From: Notospermus geniculatus
Taxonomy: Eukaryota > Nemertea > Pilidiophora > Heteronemertea > Lineidae
Length of the DNA: 64,000 bases
Direction of reading: 5' to 3'
NCBI GenBank assembly: GCA_002633025.1
Contig: NMRB01000195.1
Coordinates: 327,151-391,150, forward strand
Position numbers and translations under genes: made by a program
In this document: positions 46,990 through 58,100 of the stretch, piece after piece
Numbering within the stretch: the stretch's first letter is position 1
Layout: each line of letters opens with the position of its first letter
The notes under the pieces: model-generated
Databases searched by the model: none
Told to the model about the DNA's origin: nothing
What the model saw: the letters and a program-made list of their open reading frames with translations, nothing else

Positions 46990-49900
46990 GGGAACCTACT
47001 TGGCATCTTTGCATTGGTTTCAAAGTATGTTACTGAACTATGCATTGGCACAGTATTTGTGCACATTACATGTATCTCGTGACGTCATCAAATCGGGGGG
47101 GGGGGGGGGTTANGTTACTATTTTTAGCTGCTGTGCGTAGTGCTATTATCCTTTTGGCATTTAATTGGTACAGGTCTATGCATCCTCCCTCATTGAGCAG
47201 AATATGGTGAAAACTTCATTTGATGTCTCCAATCAGATCACTCTGCCTTTGAAATCGGTATCAAAGAGCTTCTTCAAAGGTTTTTCAGTGATTATAAAAA
47301 ACAAACAAAAACAAACAACACTATAATTTATGTTTGAAAATATCTTATTGCACTCAACAGAAGATAAAATATGACACAATTTTTGTAGGGTAAACTGAAT
47401 CAGTACCAATGTGTGTGTCAGGGTAACCAGAACTAAAACTCTGTACATTGAGATGAACATAAGTTGTATTTTAGTGTACGTATATACACAATTGGGCTCA
47501 CACCGGGACCCAGACTTTAGTCAGAATCAGAAGAGTTCTCACTGAAGTACTTCTGTTTTGGTGCTAGCTCCCTGACACACACTTTATATGAGGACTACAC
47601 CCTATGTTGGCCAAAACATCTGGGTTCATACAGCCTGAATCAACCAAGCTAGACTCAAGAAGGATAACATCGAGATGTGTCTAATGCACGCGAGATTTTG
47701 TCTTGTTAGACTGAGACAAGTTTTACATGATTAATCCATTTGTTGCTTGAGATCAAAAATTAATCTTAATAGACAATTGCTCGTGTCTAACAGTAAGGAA
47801 TACCCCAAACACGGAATCAAGAATCTCAGGAAGAGCAACCGTTTGTTGTATAAACAAAATTATCTGCCTCCCAAATACATACAACACACTACACTTAAGT
47901 TTTAAGGACTGGAAAGGGTACAGTCAGAGTAACTTAAGATATCAAACTATGATGTAACTTTTACTCTGTCACTTCAGTTGACCTCTTTCAAATCATACCG
48001 GTGTCAAGAAAGCTACCCCTAACAAAGGTACCTTCTGATGGAGAAGCTATTACCAATGCAGAACTGCTGTGCTTGATGTTGCTTTAGCATAATGAGCAAC
48101 CAGGGCAGCAAACTGAGCCACAACAAGGTGTTGCATCATGGAGCTGCCATAAAAAGGTACATTTTCAAATTTTTTATAAGGTATCATGGAGATACTGTAC
48201 CTTAATAAGGTACCTTATCATGAAACCATCATAATGAGATGTCACAACATAATGAAGTTATATGTTATGACAACAGGTACCACCACAAAAGGTCACCAGA
48301 ATAAGGTATCATAGAGGTACCATGAAAAGTGACAAGTTCACCCACACTGGGACAGAAACATCGCACTATGGCTGTCCTTTGATGATCCTTTCCAGTCATT
48401 AACACCTAAATGGCGAAGAACTCTGGGCTTGAACTCTGGTGAGAAGGTATCAGATATGTTCTTGTCAGGAACATCAATTTAAGGGATTGTATATAAGTTG
48501 CAAAACTGCCTCTGGTATGCATGCAAGTGAAATTCAGCGACCCACGAGGACACTGAGACTTTTGCTCTCCATAATTCTACTAATGTGGTGAAGTTTGAAC
48601 TATACAATGTAAAAATAGTGTGCTTTCGAATAATTCAACATCACTGCAAGGGAAATAAATATGTAATAACAAATGAAATGGCAAGGGTCTTAAGCATTGT
48701 ACGTAATGAAAACAATTTAAGCATTGAAATCTGTCGTCTGTTTCACAAAGGTACACTTAATCATGTGTGCAGATATCATACAGCGATATGTACACAATCT
48801 GCTCAACTTGATGTGAGATGGACACCACCATTGTCTTGCATTTAACACATAGAACTGCTTCTTGGGAACAAAATGCCTTTCTTGCAATAGCATGGAAAGA
48901 CTTCTTTACTGCTTCTTGGGGTCAGAAATGGATTAAGTCACCGTGGCACTTTGAATACAAATGTACATGTACATTGCACATGAATTTAACACCATTCAAC
49001 AGGTTGAACTGACATAATGTCCACTACTGATTCACATAAGGTTTAAAACGTGTAGGCCAGTGTCCATATTCATAAACACACTTAAGTAAAAGTGTCATAC
49101 TTATCTTTTGTGTTGAACAAAGGATAAGTGTCACACTTAGACTTAAGTAGTTTTATGAATGTGGACCCTAGTGGTGATGTCTAAGAATTTAAGTATATAC
49201 GATTCATATATCATGTGATATACTAAACATGTGATGTCGTACTATAAGTTGTTTAGTCAAAACTGATTCATGCTGAAAATAGTTATGTGAATTTAGTCAG
49301 CGACAGTAAGGTGGCAGTATGAATCGAAAATGCTAAGTGTTCAATGTGCAATTAACACAAACACATACACATACATGGTGGTAAAAATATCAGGTTTCCT
49401 CATAGAAAATCACAGGAAGAATTTTGAAGACAGTACGGGGAGTGACAAAGTCACACAAAGTGTTAGGTCGAAAAGATGCATTGTTGGTGTTGGTAGATAC
49501 GTCCAACACTGTCATCGATAAAAAAATTCAGGCTGACTTGATGCATACTAGGGAATGGGCAAAACGGGTATACTGCTGATTAGCATTGGCCATAAGAGAT
49601 GTTGTCAACTGCCAAAACATTTGTTTCACAGGAAATGGGGAAGTTAGGCTTCACATTTATACTATGAGAAATATACACAGGCAATATCGGACATATGCAT
49701 GAAGAGTTCTCCTTAGAAAAAAAATTAAGGGCACAATTTTTGGGAATTGTCTTGCCTCATTCAAAATGTAAGTCTCATTGGCAACTGGATGCATCCTATG
49801 TAATTGACCACAGTTTCTAGAGTTACTATTTTAAGCAAGTACGTATTGCTTTTGTCCCCAATCATATTCAAATGGCAAATGCAAAATCCTCTGTCATGTC

Positions 49901-52900
49901 TGTATTTGTTCATAAGTGACATTGGAAATCATTAAGACTTTAATCATTTAGCAGCAGAATTGATACCAATATTATGTTGCACAAAGAAAAATGCACACAT
50001 ATTTTCAATCTAACACCATGAAATTTAAAAACAGTGGAGGTCAACTTGCCCCTAAAAATAAGTGGAAGATGAGAAGGTTTAAACTTGGTCTGACATCATT
50101 TAAAACTGTCTCACAAAATTATTTTCAAGGTATATGTATATGAATCAAAGAAGTTAAGCATTCAAGTATTTCATCAAATGATAAATTGATGACACCATCT
50201 CCTTGTGTTTACACAGTTCTTCGAATATTTGACCCCACTTTAACAAATACAGGTATAAGTGCAGTGAAGACTGGGATTCTGTCCACCATACTGTAGAACG
50301 AATCCAACTGACTTGACCACGATGAATAGACTCTACTTCGAACTTCTCAATGCTGTGTGTCATATTCAGCTCTAATGCGTAGATAGGAGAGTCTGCAGCA
50401 GTTTAGGATATATTTCTCAATTATTAGCTCTCTGTTCATGCTTATTATCACCATCTCAATCAGAAGAAGAGATACAGTTCAGTGGCCCAATATTATTTCT
50501 TTACCTTCAGAGTAATTTGTGGATGTCAGATGTACACATAGCTCATGATGTAGGATTACTTGTTGTAGCAGTTTTTCACCCTTTTTGGAGAACAAAATGT
50601 TACTAGACTAGTCACATAAAAAAACCTTGTCCAACCTGAAGCCAATGTCAGATAAATTCACGATCTTAATTCAACAATGATCAAAAGATGATGAATTGTG
50701 AGAAAAAAATGTTCTGCTGTCATGCAACTCTTTGAAAAATTACGCCATCAGATTTCTCCACGCTAAGCACCATGGTCAATTCTGCTGTGCATACTAATTA
50801 CCGTATCAGGTGTCTCATGTGTTGCTTTGTAAAAATAAGCAGTTTTAATGATTGTCTTCAGAGAATATGTCTGAAATGTAGCGCATGCAAAAATGAATTG
50901 GAGTTAAGAGCAGTTGAAATTTTACATGTCACGCAAAAATAATGGCAAAAAATCTTGACAACAGTGATGTTACCAGAGGCAGTCTTGACCAATACAAATT
51001 ACGGGCGCAGACAGTACAGTGTAAAATGACATCACAAAAGTTGGCAATTGCTTGCAAAATGTGCAATGTACAGAACCTACCACAGACAGAAATGCTGCAG
51101 GAAACCTGTAATGTTGTCTTTGTGGCTAAAAATGCCTGATTTCACAAGTATAAAATGTTGCAACTCCGAATGTTAATGGCGACTGTTATAAACACCAGGA
51201 GTGGTATAGAAAACCGCCTTGAGAATTTTAAACATCAGTTATGTTGACTCACGACTCATTTTATTTGTTTTTTAACTTCATTTGCTAGTTGCATGAGAAA
51301 TGACTAAAATCGTTTGAGAAATGTAAACATTTTATGCAGGTTACCCAGGTAATAGCAATTTTATGTTTTGTACACACTGGGGGAATCATGTTCATTGCAA
51401 ATTCTGTTCTGAAGGGAATATTTATATTTCACAGGCAAACTGCAAAACCAATATTTGTCACCGAGATATCTATAGGTGATAGCTTTTGGTCTTGTTATAC
51501 GGCCACAATAAAATCAATGGGATAAAATGACATCTGCTTTCATTATTCTGTCACTTTACAGTGCATTTCAGGAGTGTAGTTGGTTATCTTTGCCTGCACA
51601 TGGAGTATACTAATGCACATAGATGTACATCATATATCGAGTGAAGCATTGCTCGTCAGCATTGGGCAACAAGATGTACAGGATGATTCAAAAACATTTG
51701 CACAATTTTAAATATAAACCTCAGCCTGAAATGCTCAGGCACTTTCTATAGATTTTGTGGATTTTTTGCACAAAATTTTAGGGTGACTATACATGTATAT
51801 GTGCATCAAAGCAGGGAGCAGGTCGCACAAAAAGAAGATACAAGATTATCTATACAAGGGTTTTGTGGATAAAGGTGCAAAATTAACAACAAAAAATAAA
51901 AGGTATATGTCTCTAAATTCATCCCATGTGCACATAAGCTTATCAGCACAACTCCTTATTTTTTATTGATCGATTTCTCTTAATTGATTGGAAACTAAAG
52001 AATATTGGTACCCATGCGTTTTACAAAGACGATAATACACATTCAGCCATTGTCCATTTCTATATCTTGGAGAGCATATCAACATTAAAGACATGGAAGT
52101 ACTAGAAACCTGACATTCAAATTTTGACTAATAATCGGAATTTCATTTGACATGTCAAGTTAACATTATACACACTACAATTCATGATGCCAAAAGCTAT
52201 TTATAATTGCATTTCACCCACTGCTAGCTAAGTTCATGCCACCTTAAGTTTGACACAATCTCCTGTACATCTAATATACGAAACTGTGCTTCATGTACAC
52301 GCTATTGTGGCAAACCTAGGGTAGAAAGTGCTGAGATCATGACAACTAAAAGTCGTCTGCTCCTTATCACATTTTCTCATTTGTTCTCAATCACGATTTT
52401 GACAATACAGACGACAATATCAGTATGACAAGTAGTACATAATACATGTCCATGTGTCTTGTCATTCACCCTTCATGGACTGTGGTGGTAAAAACCAAAA
52501 GTATCAAAAATTCTGGATTCTCTCTGCACCAATAAGTGCTATTCAAGCCATTGATAGAACCATCTGGTTGTCACACGATGTGGTACATGTATGAATGAAG
52601 TCCAGTATATGCTTTTTACTTCAGTTTTATACAGTGCCCTCCATTGCAGCTGTGCAGCAGAACAGACTTAAAAGCATTTACTAGTACTTCCGTCATTCAT
52701 ACATGTTGTTACATCATGACCCACTGACTGATTAAGCAATACAATTCTCATTTTACATGTACGTGATCTTTTCTAAAAGGTTACCACAGTCCCTGAAGGG
52801 CATCAACCCCTTCTCACTCAGCTTCGACCCTCACGAAGAATCATAGAGTGGAGAAAAGGGTCCATGACAATGCATACACAACATAGAGATCCACTAACAA

Positions 52901-53390
52901 TATGAGTAAAGACCTAGTCATGAAATGCGCCATGAGATTCCATCATAATATAGCGTCCTCGTCTGGCAGTGGTAATAATTACATTACTTGACGTACTTCC
53001 AACCTGGTACGTTGTCAAATTATAAGTTTCGTAAATGCGCCAAGCAATAAAAGGGTACAAATACTTTTCAACTATTATTATTAATTTACACTTTTCTCAC
53101 TATACACCAATTACACCATGGGTGTCCTACCGCATTTATACATTATTTTCTTTTAGTTACAATATGACAAACAAATGAGTGCTGAATCAGAAGAACCAAC
53201 CCCGTATGGCCATGGTATGTTTGTAATAAATAGGATAGTCGAATAAGTTAGATTGGGGATGGTTATGCTGATTCAACCAAATGATTCTCTCAGACTTTAG
53301 AACCATGCATGCCATGGAATAAAACATGATTATTCTATAGTTCTCATCCTGTTTTGCTCTTCAGGACAGATTTTTCATCAATAATAGATC
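46990..53390. other. Long AT-rich stretch without recognised gene
   Basis: No coding region is supported. A G run with an undetermined base lies at 47095-47114. GGTACC-rich palindromic patches (AATAAGGTACCTTAT) occur at 48150-48325. This stretch is downstream of the zinc-finger gene and could include distal 3' sequence, but no splice or polyadenylation evidence ties it to the gene. Confidence 0.5.
49062..49166 (-). mobile_element. 104-bp foldback element, copy 2
   Basis: The reverse complement is nearly identical to 20296-20399 (ATTCATAAAACTACTTAAGT, then GTGTGACACTTATCCTTTGT). High identity between copies about 29 kb apart suggests recent mobility or strong copy homogeneity. Confidence 0.87.
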
Positions 53391-53474
53391 AATTTGCACC
53401 AATAGATCTATGACATGAATAGATCTATGAGAGTTTGTCGATAGATCTATGACAACACTTGTCTAGACCTATGA
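53391..53474. repeat. Clustered ATAGATCTATGA motif
   Basis: Three exact ATAGATCTATGA occurrences (53402, 53419, 53441) with two variants (AATAGATCAATT and TAGACCTATGA). Spacing is irregular, so this is a motif cluster rather than a strict tandem repeat. Confidence 0.75.
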
Positions 53475-53527
53475 CTTTCTCAACAGGCATTTGATACCCA
53501 TATGTGACGTGTAGTAATTTCAGTTCT

Positions 53528-53947
53528 GGGACCTTATTCACAAAGCTCCCCTAACTTTAAAGCCCCACAGTATTGAATTTTACGATATTTTCAAAATGTT
53601 AGGAGAGAGCACAAAGAGGTCTCATAGCCTTGTGAAGGTCCCCAAAATGCTTGTCTGATACGTATCAGAGAATCAAGGCCTAGTTTTCAGCACACATTAG
53701 AAAAAACGACAGGGAGAGCCCTATGTATTCAGATGAAGCGCAGTACATTTTACACTACGCTGACGTCGTGCACTGACCTCAAGAATCGCGGCGATGATTT
53801 GCGTTTTTCAAATTCAATACAGTGGGGCTTTAAGGATAGGCAAATCCTTTGTCAGGCTAATAGTTTTAACAATAGGTTGTCCGCAAAAGGACAATAGAAT
53901 AGTTTGCGCACTCCCGTAAGTTACGGGAGCTTCGTGAATAAGGTCCC
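53528..53947. mobile_element. Older foldback element split by a MITE
   Basis: Outer inverted ends GGGACCTTATTCACAAAGCT and (complement) GGGACCTTATTCACGAAGCT. Without the inner insertion the element is about 147 bp. Its right part holds CTCCCGTAAGTTACGGGAG and a stretch resembling 37296-37350. Confidence 0.82.
53561..53829 (+). mobile_element. TTAA-flanked MITE nested in the foldback
   Basis: Terminal repeats AGCCCCACAGTATTGAATTT and (complement) AGCCCCACTGTATTGAATTT. TTAA on both sides (53557-53560 and 53830-53833). TTAA duplication is characteristic of piggyBac-type insertion. A diverged inverted relative is at 17674-17926. It is non-coding. Confidence 0.9.
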
Positions 53948-54548
53948 TGGTCATTTGCGATCAACTGAAAGACCAGTGACAGAGCCAGCTCATGACTTGA
54001 ATTGTGGGTAAAGCTGTTGCCAGGGAAGAGATATCACGACTACTTGCTGCTTCAGATGTGAGTGCTGCCCACCTACAGGGAAACGATATTTCACTTGACC
54101 TGGACCAACTGTGGTACGTCAAAAGAATACACCAACAGTATGTTTCGTCCAATAATTTGTAACTTCTTGGAAGTCAATGCAGTCAGTCGTACCCGTACGC
54201 AAATACGGATTTAAAACATGGAAAACTGGATTGTTGCATTTCACCCTGACATCTTCCAGGCTGGGAACTTTTCTTAATTTTAAATGCTAAATATTTCGGC
54301 ACATTCGTATGTATGAATTTCAAGAGAAATGAAAAAGTAACGTGGCATTGATTGACCTCACTGGACAAGTCACCATTCATTCTCCATTTTACCTTATTTA
54401 TAATAACATGGATTAGTAACCCCTTCAACAAAGATTTTGCACGACAGTATAAAAATACAACATGTACAAGGTGGGCAGTTTTTTCCAGAAAAGGCATCAT
54501 GATAATATTATCTATAGCTAAAATCATTGCACACAATTATAATATATA

Positions 54549-55142
54549 TTTAATAAATTAACAAGACCGCAAATTTTCACACACAATGAAAAAGCAACAT
54601 TGTCTTTATATAAGTTCAGGTACAGCCTTACGAGGACTTTACGTATACCAAACTATGCATGACACCTTCGTGTCGGCAATTCTTATATCTTTTGGAACGA
54701 CTCACTCCCAGATCATTCATATTAAATTATCAATAAATAATTATTGTCTTATGTGTTCATAAAACGGATCATCGTCATATAAATATCATTGTGTCACTTA
54801 TAAAGAGTACATTATCACCCTGAGTCTACGCAGGCATCTGCAGCCAAGAAACAAATACACGGTATACATTTCACCCTATCAGTGCCAAAAACAACTGTAC
54901 AACGACAACAGTTTTCCCTTCAAGATTCTGATCCAGGTTTAAGTGAGAACAAGTGACTTCACTTAAAGGGATCGAGATGAAGTGAATGCACAGTTGGTCA
55001 TCTCACCGTAAGTTTGCCAGACTCATCCATACATTGGTAAACAGTGTTTCTATGAAAAATACAGATGTTTCAGGCAAACTCACATGAAATGAACTGGGTA
55101 AGCCATTACCTCACTCGCCAATACATTTGTGATGATGCATCT
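54549..55142 (-). other. Probable 3'UTR of the zinc-finger gene
   Basis: Downstream of the TAA stop on the minus strand. No AATAAA was found in this interval; the variant signal ATTAAA is at 54554-54549, followed about 20 nt later by GT-rich TTGTGTGCAATG. That would give a 3'UTR of roughly 0.6 kb. Longer 3'UTRs are possible. Confidence 0.4.
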
Positions 55143-58100
55143 TTACTGTTCGGTTGGGCTAAGTTGAAAGCTCACGGTCACTGGTTCGCTGATTTTCTTG
55201 TAGACGGGAAGGTAGACAACTGCCGTCACAAACTGACCCGCCTTCGTATCATCCATCAGCTTGAACGGCTGCATGATGAAGGATGATTGGCTCGTGAGGT
55301 CACATGGTGTGGCGTACGCGACTGGTGTCTTCTTCCCCTCATCGCTGTCGGTTGCCATTTCTCCATTACACGGTCCGTTCTGAATCGGCTCTAGGTGCAT
55401 TGTCTTGGCGTGGTTCTGTTTTATATGATTTCTGTAGTTCGTAGCAAAGTTAGTCTTGTACTGACAATGAGAGCATCGAAACTTTTTCTCGGCGAACTGA
55501 GACTCATTACGGTGCGCCTGGCGAATGTGAAGCTTGCACAGCTTGCGTGATGGAAAGCGTGTCTTGCAGAGAGCGCAGCGGAATTTGGAAGATGACTTTC
55601 CGTTCGTGAGATGGTTGGTGGTATTCGCTCCAAGCTTGTGACACTCTGCATTGTGTCGATATAAAGAATGCTCATAGTGGAACACACGGTGACACCTGTT
55701 GCAGGAAAACTGATGCTTCCTGGGTTTGCGAATATTGTGTTTACGTTCCTCATGCGTATAGATGTTGCTTAACCATCTGGTCTTATAGTCACACTGCGAA
55801 CAGCTATGCAGCTTGGCTTTGAAATTTTTAGAATACTTTCGTTTCAAGTTTTCACTGATACTATTTACATTGTTACTTGGGCTATAATCCTGCGGTTCAG
55901 CCTTTGGTGACAAATTGTCCTTCTCTGGAAGAGTTACCTCAGCATTGTGTTCCTGAAGCATGTGAATCTGTAGACCGACCTTGTCAGGGAAGAGCATACC
56001 ACACAGACTACAAGTTTGAAGGATGTTGTCCTTCATGTGGGAGTTCTCTCGTAACATGTCATGGATGTACTCCTCCTTAATGTTGTGCTCGACAACCAAG
56101 TGAGTCTTGAGCCATTTCAGGCTCTTGAATCGGCGCTGACATATATGACAGACCTCTGTGTAATACCTGAAGTAGCGACTACCATCGGAGCTGTCCGACT
56201 GATTGTCATTCACAGGTGACTGATTACGATACTGACTAGAATCCATACTGCCACCATTACCAATACTGCCTTCCGTTGTTCGCTGATTCTCGTAAGCACT
56301 GAGCTTCATTTGAGCATCAAATATGCCGTCCATAGGCTCCTGTTTCACACGGCCTTCACTACCAGGCTTGCCATTGAAGTACAATGGGCTCTCCATCAAC
56401 ATACTCTTCTGGAGATCAGTTAGCTTAAACGCGTTCATCCCCATACCCAGAGACTCATCAAGAATCCCATGTTTGTTCAGTTTATGAGTGCGCAAGAAAT
56501 ATTTGTTGCAAAGTTCCTTATTACAGATTTCACATTTCACACGGATCATATTCGCCGGTTCACGCGTTTTGGACTTTTCCGATTTCAAATTCAGAGGTGA
56601 GGACTGGATTGGGTCAAACGGTACCGACGAGGTGTCTGCATTGCTGCTTTTGACAGTTCCCGTGCTATCCTGACTATTTTCCTCGAGAACCGTTGGATTT
56701 GTTGTTGGAGGAGGAAGAGGTAGTGACTGCGGTGGATGACCGTATCCACCATACGGAAAGTCATTGCTGAGAAATGGAAAGTACACCCTCTCCCTCTCTT
56801 TGGTGTAATCTTTGAACAACATATCCTCTTTCTTCTGAAGCGGTGACTCCTGCTTAATGTCCGAACGAATACCGTGCATGTTCAATTTGTGGGTGCGTAG
56901 GAAGTATTTGCTACAGAATTCTTTCTTACACAGTTCACAGTATGCCTCGGGGTCGATACCCATTTTCAAGAGTTCATCATGACGTAGAGGCTTATCACTA
57001 TTTTTCAGAGCTTCTGCTTTAGAAAGAGATCCATTGCTTCCATTGAAACTGTCACTTTTACTCAAGCGTGATGAAATTGGTGAGACTTTTCCATCTGGAA
57101 GTGATGGCGTCTTGTTTTTGTCTCGATCCTGAGATTTCGGTGTCGAGCTGCCTGGCGGTGGTGGAATGCCATGCATCTTCATTTTGTGAGTTTTCAGGAA
57201 ATACTTATTGCACACCTCCTTGTTACAGATGTCGCACATGACACGGTCTGCTAATTTGGCGGCGATCATACTGCTGAACATTGTTGGCATAGTAGGGATG
57301 TCACTGCCATTTGATGTGTTAGGAGGTAAGGGTGAGGGATGGTCGGCTGGTATAGGCTGAGGTAGTAGGGACACTGGCTTATCAACATCAGACGTTGGAG
57401 TGCTGGCAGTCTCTGAGTCTCTCGATGAGATACCATGAGCATTCAGTCTATGGATCTGCAAAGTATACTTGTTGATAAATTCCTTGTTGCAAATTTCGCA
57501 CACAGCTTCAGGATCGACAGGTGGTCTTGCTTGAGGTTCAAACGGCCGTGACATCTGCTGCTCAGCCTGATGCCGCAACTCCCTCTCCCTTTCCCTCTCC
57601 CTCTCACGATCCACATGTTGCCTCATCTGCTCCTGGTGTCGCATATGCTGGTCAACCTGTTGCCGCATCTCACGGTCCCGATCCACATGATCTCGCCTCT
57701 GTTGTTCCATCTGTTGCCTCATTTGTTGATCTACCTGAAGCCTCATTGCTTGTTCGGCTTGTTGATGACGGATTTGTTGATCGACATGCTGGCGTATTTG
57801 ATGCTCCATCTGCTGGCGACTTCTCTCATCGTGACGCTGCTCACCGTACGTGCTAAAGTTGATCGGCATGTTGTTATCACCAGGCGTCCCGGGGGTGCCT
57901 ATCCTACTGGAATTTGTAGGCGTTTCACTAGATTCTCTCTTAATAGACCTTTCACCATCCTTGTCACCTTGAGGAGCGAGTGTATCGAATGGTGAAGAGG
58001 TAGACTGGTTGGAAATTGATCCTGTGGGGGAACGTTTCATTGGGGAATCGTCCAAAAACATTCCGTGTTTGTTGGCCTTGTGAATTTTGAGAAAATACTT

